Source: Streptosporangiaceae bacterium (lineage in GTDB: Bacteria > Actinomycetota > Actinomycetes > Streptosporangiales > Streptosporangiaceae). Taken from it: 15,911 nucleotides of DNA. The notes below the pieces were generated by a model. That model worked only from the letters and a program-made list of their open reading frames with translations. It was not told the origin of the DNA and made no database searches. Below, piece by piece: positions 1 through 5,968 of the stretch. Location: contig JASHQP010000548.1 of NCBI GenBank assembly GCA_030039095.1, forward strand, positions 1-15,911. Reading direction: 5' to 3'. The translations under genes were made by a program, and so were the position numbers. Position 1 is the first letter of the stretch; each line of letters begins with the position of its first letter.

Positions 1-1367
1 GCCGCCGGGGTCTCGAGGTGCTCGAAGACCACCGGCTAACCCTCGGCGCGTCGGAGTTGCGGGCCCAGGCAACCGCCCGGGGCGGCGAGCTTGCCATGCT
101 CGCCCAGCGGCATGCAGTTCTCGCCCGCCGCCCGAGGATGCTGCTCTCCTCGACCGAGCGCTGGCGGTCTACGGCGCTCGCGGTGCCGGCGGTGCGGCCC
201 TCCTCGGACGTTGAACTCAACGCCGGCCTGGCCGCACTGCGCGAGGTGACCAGCCGCCTGGAGGAGGCCAGGCGCGACGGCGCGACCACGGGTGCGTTGC
301 AGCGGGAACAACTGCGCCTTGAGAGCGTGGTGCGCGCCCGCTCGCTGCAGGCGCCGGGCATAGCCGGAGTCGGCCGAGCCGTGATCGACGTCAACGAACT
401 GCTTGATCAGCTCGGCGGGGCGCAGCTTGTGGAGATCGTCGACGTCGACGGCACATTGCAGGTGCTCGTCTGCGGCGCGGGGCGGGTGCGCCAGTTCACG
501 GCCGGCCGCACCGAGGACGCCGTCCGCGCCGCCGACTTCGCGCCCTTCGCGCTGCGCCGGCTGGCCCGCGGGCGGTCCGGGGACGACGCGGACAGCGCAC
601 GGGCCATCCTCGACGCGGTCGGCCCGGAGCTGCAGGACGCGATCCTCGGTCCGGCCGCTGGGCAGCTCGGCGACGCTCCGGTCGTGGTCGTTCCGCCGGG
701 CAAGCTGCACGCCGTGCCGTGGGCACTGCTCCCGGCGCTCGGCAGCCGCGTCTTCAGCGTCGCCCCGTCAGCGCAGGCGTGGATGCGCGCCCGTGCCGCC
801 AGGCCTCCCCGTAGCCGCCGTGTGACCTTGGTCAGGGGGCCCGGGCTGGTCAGCGGCGGCGCCGAAGTTCCTCTGCTTGCCAAGATGTATCCGGATGCGG
901 CGGTCCTGGCTGGCGAAGATGCCACTGCCAAGCAGGTGCTTTCCGCGATCGACGGAGCCTCGCTGGCGCATATCGCCGCGCACGGGCGCTTCCGCGCCGA
1001 CAGCCCGCTGTTCTCCTCGCTAGGGATGCAGGACGGGCCGCTGACCGTCTACGACTTTGAGCAGTTGCGCCGCGCACCCTACCGGCTGGTCCTGTCCAGC
1101 TGCGACTCCGGCGTGCTGGCCCCCGCTGGGGCCGACGAACTGCTCGGGCTGGTGAGCAGCCTGCTGCCGCTCGGCACGGTCGGCATCATCGCCGGCGTCG
1201 TCCCGCTGAATGACGATGCCCTCGCGCCGCTGATGGTGCACCTGCACCGTCACCTGCTGGCGGGTAAGAGCCTCGCCGAGTCGATGTACAGCGTCCGGCT
1301 GGGCGCCGCCGATGATCCGGTGCAGCGGGTCGCCGCGATTTCCCTGCTGGCACTCGGAGCTGGCTGA
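1..1367 (+). CDS. CHAT domain protease-like protein, 5' partial
   Basis: The C-terminal part of a CHAT (caspase HetF associated with TPRs) protein. The reading frame is open to the left edge, so the true start lies outside; the first in-frame start is a GTG at 18, giving 449 residues, and residue numbers use it. Residues about 60-115 are charged and heptad-like, as in the helical linker that often joins TPR repeats to a CHAT domain; no TPR is visible here. The caspase-like half carries the expected dyad: His in AAHGRF (codon 981-983, about residue 322) and Cys in LSSCDSG (codon 1101-1103, about residue 362). A PPGKLHAVPWALLP segment precedes it, as is usual in CHAT proteins. The dyad is intact, so a cysteine endopeptidase role is likely; substrate unknown. 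The gene converges on the sigma-factor operon with a 7-bp gap. No signal peptide or membrane segment is visible, so it is probably cytoplasmic. Confidence 0.88.
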   Translation, partial: RRGLEVLEDHRLTLGASELRAQATARGGELAMLAQRHAVLARRPRMLLSSTERWRSTALAVPAVRPSSDVELNAGLAALREVTSRLEEARRDGATTGALQREQLRLESVVRARSLQAPGIAGVGRAVIDVNELLDQLGGAQLVEIVDVDGTLQVLVCGAGRVRQFTAGRTEDAVRAADFAPFALRRLARGRSGDDADSARAILDAVGPELQDAILGPAAGQLGDAPVVVVPPGKLHAVPWALLPALGSRVFSVAPSAQAWMRARAARPPRSRRVTLVRGPGLVSGGAEVPLLAKMYPDAAVLAGEDATAKQVLSAIDGASLAHIAAHGRFRADSPLFSSLGMQDGPLTVYDFEQLRRAPYRLVLSSCDSGVLAPAGADELLGLVSSLLPLGTVGIIAGVVPLNDDALAPLMVHLHRHLLAGKSLAESMYSVRLGAADDPVQRVAAISLLALGAG

Positions 1368-1374
1368 CAGCGGG

Positions 1375-1845
1375 TCACAGCGTGATCCAGTTCGTGAGCG
1401 CGTCGGTGTCGGCCGAGGTCTTGCAGTGCAGCCGGAACTCGCCGACCGGGATGGGACGGATCGTGAAGCGGCCGATCCTGTCGGCGGGGACCGTCGTCTC
1501 CGCGCCGTCCCTCAGCTGAACCTTGATCGTTCCGGCCTGGGCCGGGACGATCTGGCCGAGCAGCGAGTCGTGCGTCACCTCGAGTTCGAGAGTCAGGTGC
1601 GCCGAGGTGAACGTCAGCGCCCGGATGGACGCCGTCTCGGCGCGCGTGCTCGGCTCGGGCTCCGCGTCGCGGCTGGAGTCGTACGTGAGCTCGGCGAGTT
1701 CGGCGTCAATGTCGATGTTGTGCCAGGCAAAGGCGTTCTTGGCGGCCTCAACGAAGTCGGGCGGGACGGCCTCCCGTTCCGCCAGGGCCTCGCGCAGCGC
1801 GGCCAGCAGTTCTTCGTCGTCGAAGACTTCGGGCACCGCGCTCAC
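1375..1845 (-). CDS. Hypothetical sigma-factor partner, possible anti-sigma factor
   Basis: A 156-residue protein of no named family that I can assign. Residues 5-55 are acidic and helical (DDEELLAALREALAE, then FVEAAKNAFAW and DAELAELTYDSS). Residues about 57-72 form an acidic, proline-containing linker. Residues 73-145 alternate like a small beta-sandwich (LTLELEV, GQIVPAQAG, GRFTIRPIPVGEFRL). No zinc-binding HxxxCxxC motif or membrane segment is present. Its start overlaps the sigma-factor stop as GTGA, so translation is probably coupled. AAGGAG lies 8 nt before this GTG; a second GTG at 1836 also has AGGAGG 8 nt upstream, so the protein may begin three residues later. Proteins of this layout seem to recur beside sigma factors and CHAT proteins in actinomycetes (from memory). 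A role as sigma regulator or CHAT substrate is inference. Confidence 0.8.
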   Translation of the reverse strand: MSAVPEVFDDEELLAALREALAEREAVPPDFVEAAKNAFAWHNIDIDAELAELTYDSSRDAEPEPSTRAETASIRALTFTSAHLTLELEVTHDSLLGQIVPAQAGTIKVQLRDGAETTVPADRIGRFTIRPIPVGEFRLHCKTSADTDALTNWITL

Positions 1846-2459
1846 CTCCTGGTCTCCTTGACTTCCGCGTGCTTGGCGGGCCGACTGACGACCTCGGTGA
1901 GATGCGGTGACCGCCGTAGCTGGTCCAGGCAGCGGGCACGCTTCGGGCCGATGCTGCCCACGGGGATGCCGAGCATGTTGCTGATGTCGGCGTAAGCCAG
2001 CGGCGGATCGTTCATCAGCAGCGACAGCAGCTGGTGGCAGTTCGGACTCAGTTCCGCGAAGGCCGCGCGCAGCGCGGCGTTGCGTTCCGCCAGGATCAGC
2101 TCTTCCTCGATCGTGGCCGCGTCGGCGTCGCCGGGGATCTGGCCGTCCGCCGGCAGGTCGTCGTGGTCGTGCCGCCGGGCAACCCGCAGCACGCGGAAGA
2201 TCTCGTGCCTGGTCGTTGTCGACAGCCATCCCGGCAGCGCCGCTGCCGCCCGGAGGCTGGCGATATTTTCGACCAGCAGCAGCCAGACGCTCTGGCTGAC
2301 GTCGTCGATGTCCTGCCGGGTTAACTGGTACCGCTGGCAGATCGACCAGACCAGCGGGGCGTACCGCTCTATGAGCTCGTTCCACGCCTTCTGGTCGCCG
2401 TCGATCACCCGGGCGACCAGGGCACTGACCGGCGAGCCGTCGGCAGAGCCGTCGCCCAT
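1842..2459 (-). CDS. ECF-like sigma-70 family RNA polymerase sigma factor
   Basis: A 205-residue alternative sigma factor that would direct core RNA polymerase to a dedicated promoter set. Region 2 spans about residues 22-95 (DQKAWNELIERYAPLVWSIC, then DIDDVSQSVWLLL, with WLSTTTRHEIFRVLR for -10 recognition). Region 4 spans about 125-183, with the helix-turn-helix YADISNMLGIPVGSIGPKRAR for -35 contact. Length is normal for a two-domain ECF sigma factor. The ATG at 2459 is chosen because AAAGGA lies just upstream and the domain starts right after; the frame is open further upstream but reads as non-coding. It is the first gene of an operon with the 156-residue partner (4-bp overlap). A 17-bp palindrome sits directly upstream of the ribosome binding site. 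Confidence 0.92.
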   Translation of the reverse strand: MGDGSADGSPVSALVARVIDGDQKAWNELIERYAPLVWSICQRYQLTRQDIDDVSQSVWLLLVENIASLRAAAALPGWLSTTTRHEIFRVLRVARRHDHDDLPADGQIPGDADAATIEEELILAERNAALRAAFAELSPNCHQLLSLLMNDPPLAYADISNMLGIPVGSIGPKRARCLDQLRRSPHLTEVVSRPAKHAEVKETRR

Positions 2460-2472
2460 GGCGTGTCCTTTC

Positions 2473-2489
2473 CAGGCCCCCGGGGCCTG
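2473..2489 (-). promoter_or_regulatory. 17-bp palindrome upstream of the sigma-factor ribosome binding site
   Basis: CAGGCCCC-C-GGGGCCTG is a perfect 8+1+8 palindrome ending a few bases before the AAAGGA site of the sigma gene. As DNA it could be an operator. As RNA it would form a very GC-rich hairpin at the 5' edge of the ribosome binding site. The structure is seen; the function is inferred. Confidence 0.5.
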
Positions 2490-2652
2490 CTGGGTCGCGT
2501 GCCGTAAATCGGTCCCGGCGCCGCGCAGCCATCGAACTGGAAGGCGGACACAGGCCGGAAACCTATTGATCCGATCGTTGCAGTATGCGGCGATCTGGTC
2601 AGGCATTCTGGCTACTCCGTCGCTACGTCGATCCCGAAATACGGTCGGCTGG

Positions 2653-2686
2653 GGGCCGTGGCGCGGCTTTCGTCGCGCCACGGCCC
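2653..2686 (-). terminator. Long GC-rich hairpin, probable terminator after DUF2252 gene
   Basis: A perfect 13-bp stem (GGGCCGTGGCGCG, 2653-2665, pairing with 2674-2686) around an 8-nt loop. It lies about 170 bp downstream of the DUF2252 stop and upstream of the sigma operon, where insulation would be expected. There is no U-tract on either side, as is common for actinomycete terminators, so termination is inferred from structure and place alone. Confidence 0.55.
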
Positions 2687-2857
2687 AGCGTTGGACGGCA
2701 CGGCGGCCCTGCCTGCCGCGCCAGCCAGTCCCCCCCGGGGCTCCGACTTCATTGCCTGACAGAGGAGCCGGGTCCCCGGCGTGATACGCAGACTCCTGAA
2801 GAATTTCCGGACGCGGTGGGCGTCAGTCCCTCGGATAGGCGGTGTCTGCGCGGCGAT

Positions 2858-4207
2858 CTAGCCCGGCTGGGATTCGACGGCGCCGGATGCGATCGCTTCG
2901 ACGAGCTGGGCGTGGTCGCGGTCGTTCTGGTCGGCGTAGGCGCGGGCGAACCGGCGCATTTCGGCCGCGAACTTCTTGCCCTTGCCGAGGTAGGCGTCGA
3001 TGGCCACGGGGTCGCCGGTCCTGGCGTGGGCGCGGGCGAGCGTCTCACCGCACGCGGTGGCGAACTCGGCGAGCCGGGGGGCGATCAGGTCGGTGCTCGG
3101 GATGATCTTCATGTCGCGGAACTGCCGCACGTAGTAGTCGTTCCCGTGCAGCGTGCCCCAGCCGACGAAGATGTCGGTGGCGGTCTGCACCAGCCGCTTG
3201 CCGCTGATCACCCGCTCGCCGTGGTTGTCGTGCGCGCTGGGCAGGGTGTGGTTCTCGTACACCGACGGTCCGGCTTGCTTGACCTGCAGGAACAATGGGT
3301 CGGCGCCGGTCCGGCCCTCCAGCAGCACCAGGTAGACCCGCATGCCCACGCTGCCGACGCCGACGACTTGGCGGACGACGTCGGCCTCGGTGAACCGGTC
3401 GAACAGGCTGCGCCGGTCCTCGCGCAGCGTCATCCGGTACTCGGCCAGCAGGTGGTCGACCAGGTCGTCCTGTTCCTCGTCGCCGATCGTTCTGCGGAGC
3501 GGGGGATCCTCGGTGATCCGGGGACGCCCGTGCGCCATCGCGACGAGCTTGGCGAACGCTCCGCGGCTCGTCCGGCGCTTGCGCTTGCGCTCGATGTGAA
3601 CCGAGACGCGACCGCGGTCGGCGGGCTCGAAGTAGCCGAGCAGGCTGTCGACGTGCGTGCTGTCGTACCAGATGTCCAGTTCGTGGGTTCCCGCATACCG
3701 GCGCATTTGCTTGCGGTACGCCTCGACGCCGGCGGTCACCGCGGCGGCGGCCCTGGCGGGCTTGATCCGGTTTTCCCGCGCGGCGACCACCAGGCTGGCC
3801 GCGAACCGCTTCACGTCCCATTCGAACGGGCCCGGCAGGGTTTCGTCGAAATCACGCAGGTCGAAGGCCAGGTTGCGTTCCGGTGTGGCCCACAGGCCAA
3901 AGTTCAGCACGTGGGCGTCGCCGCATAGCTGCACGCTCAGGCCGCTGTTGGGGGCGCAGGCCAGATCGCTGGCCATCACCGCGGCCGCGCCGCGGTAGTA
4001 GTTCCACGGCGACGCCGCCATCCGCTGGTGCCGGATCGGCAGCAGGCCGGCGTCCCGGATCTGGTTCTGGGCCAGGATGGTCTCCAGCGCGTCGTGGCCG
4101 CGCTGCCCTTCGTCCCAGTATCCCAGCGTGCTCCGCGCCACCCGCTTCCTGGCGGCCTTGCCCGCCGTCCGCCGTTCGGCGGCCGTCGCCGCCAGGTCGT
4201 GCCGCAT
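2858..4207 (-). CDS. DUF2252 family protein
   Basis: A 449-residue protein of the DUF2252 family, which is full length and common in actinomycetes. Family marks: NYYRGAA (about 69-75), GDAHVLNFG (96-104) and FDLRDFDE (115-122), then VGVGSVGMRVYLVLLEG and FLQVKQA in the second half. The GDAHxxNFG and DFDE pair resembles the catalytic and metal-binding loops of aminoglycoside phosphotransferase-type kinases, so a kinase-like fold has been suspected; no reaction is known to me. No signal peptide or membrane segment, so cytoplasmic. The ATG at 4207 has AGGA 8 nt upstream. It follows the DUF2087 gene on the same strand after 88 bp; co-transcription is possible. The C-terminus (about 400-449) is charged and helical. 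Confidence 0.92.
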   Translation of the reverse strand: MRHDLAATAAERRTAGKAARKRVARSTLGYWDEGQRGHDALETILAQNQIRDAGLLPIRHQRMAASPWNYYRGAAAVMASDLACAPNSGLSVQLCGDAHVLNFGLWATPERNLAFDLRDFDETLPGPFEWDVKRFAASLVVAARENRIKPARAAAAVTAGVEAYRKQMRRYAGTHELDIWYDSTHVDSLLGYFEPADRGRVSVHIERKRKRRTSRGAFAKLVAMAHGRPRITEDPPLRRTIGDEEQDDLVDHLLAEYRMTLREDRRSLFDRFTEADVVRQVVGVGSVGMRVYLVLLEGRTGADPLFLQVKQAGPSVYENHTLPSAHDNHGERVISGKRLVQTATDIFVGWGTLHGNDYYVRQFRDMKIIPSTDLIAPRLAEFATACGETLARAHARTGDPVAIDAYLGKGKKFAAEMRRFARAYADQNDRDHAQLVEAIASGAVESQPG

Positions 4208-4236
4208 GGCTTCGTCCTACCCCGCGTGACCAGCCG

Positions 4237-4308
4237 TTATCTCCGGGCGGCTCGCTGCGCCGCGAGCAGCGGGATCGCCGCGATCTTCTCCTCGGTCAGG
4301 TCCTCGCA
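4237..4308 (-). pseudogene. Possible frameshifted C-terminus of the DUF2087 protein
   Basis: Just past the end of the DUF2087 frame, a different minus-strand frame reads EDLTEEKIAAIPLLAAQRA and ends in a TAA at 4237-4239. Nearly every codon ends in G or C and the peptide looks like a natural amphipathic helix. It has no start codon or ribosome binding site of its own and overlaps the DUF2087 stop. It may be the original tail of that protein, displaced by a frameshift in the C-rich repeat, or the remnant of another gene. A sequencing slip is also possible. Confidence 0.3.
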
Positions 4309-4676
4309 GGCTGGGGAGGGGAGCCGGGCGGCTGGGCGGGGGAGCCGGGCGGCTCGGCCGGCGCCACGCTGCCGCCGCTGCGCCAGTACTCGCCGTTGGC
4401 CCGGGACAGGAAGTCCGCGTCCACGAGGTACCGGCGCAGCGCGGCGTAGTCAGCGTGCAGTGCACCAAGGAACAGGCTGACGTCGCGTTCCGGGTATCGC
4501 ACACCGGGCTCGAACCCCTGCGCGATCTTCTCGAGCAACGCCAGCCGGCGCGAGTGCTTGGCGGGAAGGGCCCGGATCCGCCCGTCGCTGACGAAGACCC
4601 GCAGCCGCGGGTCGTCGGTCACCGCTTCCAGGATGGGAGCCGGCTCGAGATCAGCCATGCGGACATTGTCCACCAT
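4296..4676 (-). CDS. DUF2087 domain protein
   Basis: A 126-residue protein whose core (residues about 28-102) is a DUF2087 domain: DGRIRALPAKHSRRLALLEK, then GVRYPERDVSLFL, LRRYLVDADFLSR and GEYWRSGG. This domain is thought to be a small nucleic-acid-binding-like fold and is often attached to ArsR-type or other regulators; here it stands alone. Known function: none that I can state. The tail (103-126) is proline-rich with a duplicated PPGSPxQ unit and may be aberrant. Start: ATG at 4676, or 4658 (MADLEPAP); neither has a strong ribosome binding site. It is divergent from the methyltransferase gene, with a shared gap of under 80 bp. Confidence 0.82.
   Translation of the reverse strand: MVDNVRMADLEPAPILEAVTDDPRLRVFVSDGRIRALPAKHSRRLALLEKIAQGFEPGVRYPERDVSLFLGALHADYAALRRYLVDADFLSRANGEYWRSGGSVAPAEPPGSPAQPPGSPPQPART
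4320..4354. repeat. In-frame 21-bp tandem duplication in the DUF2087 tail
   Basis: GGAGCCGGGCGGCT occurs at 4320-4333 and again at 4341-4354, exactly 21 bp apart. It encodes the repeated heptapeptide PPGSPxQ on the minus strand. The period is a multiple of three, so the duplication itself keeps frame. Confidence 0.7.
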
Positions 4677-4754
4677 GCTGCCGCCCGGCCCCGAGCGGTT
4701 TCGGCCGGGCCCGGCAGCCGGAAACTCGCGGGCGCCATGCCCGCTGTGTGCGGT

Positions 4755-5501
4755 ATGGTCCGCCGGGTGGACGAGGCGCAGGACTACTTCGGGGAACGGG
4801 TCGCGGCGGGGTACGACGATTCGTCGCACACGTTCGAGCCCGGTGACGTGGAAGCCACGGCCGGCCTGCTGGCGGAACTGGCCGGCAGCGGCCGGGCGCT
4901 GGAACTCGGCATCGGCACCGGGCGCATCGCGCTGCCACTGGCCGCCCGCGGTGTTCCGGTCCACGGCATCGACCTGTCGTCGGCCATGGTCGCCCGGCTG
5001 CGTGCCAAGCCGGGCGCGGACGCGGTCGGCGTGACCATCGGCGACTTCGCGACCACGCGCGTGGAGGGGACGTTCTCCCTCGCCTACCTGGTCTTCAACA
5101 CGATCACGAACCTGACCACGCAGGACGCCCAGGTGGCGTGCTTCCAGAACGTTTCCGCGCACCTGGAGCCCGGCGGCTGTTTCGTCATCGAGGTCGGGGT
5201 TCCGCCGCTGCGCCGGCTCCCGCCCGGGCAGAACGTCCTGCCGTGGAGAGCGGGCCCGGTGGAGTGGGTGTGCTACAGCTACGACTTCGCCGCGCAGCGG
5301 AGCCATGGGCACTACATCAGCCTCGAGGACGGCCGCGGTGAGTACCGCACGATCCCGTTCCGGTACGTGTGGCCGGCCGAACTCGACCTGATGGCCCGGA
5401 TCGCCGGGTTGCGGCTGCGCGACCGATGGGCGGGATGGACGCGCGAGCCGTTCACCGGCGAGAGCCAGGGGCACGTCTCCGTCTGGGAGAAGCCCGCCTG
5501 A
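4755..5501 (+). CDS. Class I SAM-dependent methyltransferase
   Basis: A 248-residue methyltransferase with a Rossmann core. Motif I is LELGIGTGRIALPLA (residues 49-63), the acidic ribose-binding residue is in VHGIDLSSAMV (D73), and a motif II-like IGDFA lies at 95-99. Later segments (LVFNTITNL, HLEPGGCFVIEV) are typical of the Methyltransf_25/UbiE-like group. The C-terminal third (WVCYSYDF to SVWEKP) matches a small-molecule methyltransferase layout; substrate unknown. The start is uncertain: ATG at 4755 is used, but GTG at 4767 (VDEAQDYFGERV) and ATG at 4737 are possible and none has a clear ribosome binding site. It ends next to a GC-rich repeat and a hairpin terminator and converges on the 82-residue gene. 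Confidence 0.88.
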   Translation: MVRRVDEAQDYFGERVAAGYDDSSHTFEPGDVEATAGLLAELAGSGRALELGIGTGRIALPLAARGVPVHGIDLSSAMVARLRAKPGADAVGVTIGDFATTRVEGTFSLAYLVFNTITNLTTQDAQVACFQNVSAHLEPGGCFVIEVGVPPLRRLPPGQNVLPWRAGPVEWVCYSYDFAAQRSHGHYISLEDGRGEYRTIPFRYVWPAELDLMARIAGLRLRDRWAGWTREPFTGESQGHVSVWEKPA

Positions 5502-5546
5502 CCGCCGTCCGCCGCCTGACCGCCGCCCGCCGTCCGCCGCCTGACC
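5498..5546. repeat. Imperfect CTGACCGCCG repeats after the methyltransferase
   Basis: CTGACC recurs at 5498, 5516 and 5541, each followed by CGCCG or GGCG and separated by CCGCCGTCCG-like filler. The first copy includes the methyltransferase stop codon. The array leads straight into the 5540-5560 hairpin and looks like slippage-derived sequence. Confidence 0.55.
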
Positions 5547-5560
5547 GGCGTCCGGTCAGG
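5540..5560. terminator. Bidirectional hairpin terminator
   Basis: CCTGACCGG-CGT-CCGGTCAGG is a perfect 9-bp stem with a 3-nt loop, between the converging methyltransferase and 82-residue genes. Its right arm contains the stop codon of the minus-strand gene (5556-5558). It has no U-tract. Confidence 0.65.
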
Positions 5561-5804
5561 CGACCCGGCGCCAGCCGAGCTGGCCCGCCTTCCAGCGGGC
5601 GATGGCCTGGTGCTGGCTGACCACCTTGACTTCCCGCAGCGGCACGCGATGGCCGTGCATCGCGTGCTCCGCCTCGATGATCCCGACGACGGGGGAGACC
5701 TGCGGGATCTCGTGCTTCACGCCGGACTGCTCGACAAGGATTAAGCTGGCCGGCCGGGCGTCACCGGCATCGCGGGACGCATCGTTGCGTTCATTCACGT
5801 TCAT
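5556..5804 (-). CDS. Small hypothetical protein, 82 residues
   Basis: I do not recognise this protein. It has a polar N-terminus (MNVNERNDASRDAGDARPAS), then a beta-like core (SLILVEQSGVKHEIPQVSPVVGIIEAE) and a basic C-terminus ending QLGWRRVA with two tryptophans. Support for being real: GGGAG 4 nt before the ATG, no competing frame, a terminator hairpin at its end, and an 11-bp-arm palindrome plus an AT-rich promoter-like patch upstream. It has no Cys, signal peptide or membrane segment. It is separated from the upstream APC permease gene by about 160 bp and is probably expressed on its own. The small size and basic tail would fit a regulator or a nucleic-acid-associated protein, but that is a guess. 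Confidence 0.65.
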   Translation of the reverse strand: MNVNERNDASRDAGDARPASLILVEQSGVKHEIPQVSPVVGIIEAEHAMHGHRVPLREVKVVSQHQAIARWKAGQLGWRRVA

Positions 5805-5833
5805 TAGACTCCCGGGCCCTCCCGGACGGTTCC

Positions 5834-5859
5834 CGCTATCCGGTAACTACCGGATAGCG
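5834..5859 (-). promoter_or_regulatory. 11-bp-arm inverted repeat upstream of the 82-residue gene
   Basis: CGCTATCCGGT (5834-5844), a 4-nt AACT spacer, then ACCGGATAGCG (5849-5859): both arms match perfectly. It lies 29 bp before the ATG at 5804. It could be an operator for a dimeric repressor overlapping the promoter or leader, or an RNA hairpin in the 5' untranslated region. Confidence 0.6.
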
Positions 5860-5867
5860 CGGACGTC

Positions 5868-5896
5868 TTGATTGTTGCGGTATATCTACTTATATA
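5868..5896 (+). promoter_or_regulatory. Sigma-70-like promoter motif in an AT-rich patch
   Basis: TTGATT (5868-5873), exactly 17 nt, then TATATA (5891-5896). This is close to consensus and lies in an unusually AT-rich patch of this genome. It points to the right, where no plus-strand gene exists, so a transcript would run antisense to the end of the APC permease gene. On the other strand, TATATA and TAGATA could serve as -10 elements for the 82-residue gene, though with poor -35 matches. CATACG repeats 10 bp apart at 5900 and 5910, and GCACATGTGC (5926-5935) is a perfect palindrome. Confidence 0.35.
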
Positions 5897-5968
5897 CAGC
5901 ATACGTGCTCATACGCTCAGAGAGCGCACATGTGCTCACCCAGATCGCGGACGGGCCCGGCGGCTCGG

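Larger units (their letters stand above)
2460..2857. other. Intergenic region without a supported gene
   Basis: About 400 bp between the sigma-factor start and the DUF2252 stop. It holds the 17-bp palindrome near the sigma gene, a long hairpin at 2653-2686, and a locally less GC-rich stretch at about 2560-2645 that is the likely promoter zone for the sigma operon; I see no clear -35/-10 pair. Frames open across it read as low-complexity Arg/Pro/Gly sequence and match no family. Confidence 0.6.

Noticed and set aside
1846..2532. Upstream extension of the 156-residue protein's frame through the sigma-factor gene
   Set aside because: This part is Arg/Pro-rich and out of frame with the recognisable sigma-70 domains; the coupled GTG start explains the gene.
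2585..3928. Long plus-strand open frame opposite DUF2252
   Set aside because: Starts in the non-coding gap, runs over a clear DUF2252 gene on the other strand, and reads as Gly/Val/Asp repeats without family features.
4455..4754. N-terminal extension of the methyltransferase frame
   Set aside because: It would overlap most of the DUF2087 gene on the opposite strand, and the added residues do not resemble a methyltransferase; the real protein starts near 4737-4767.
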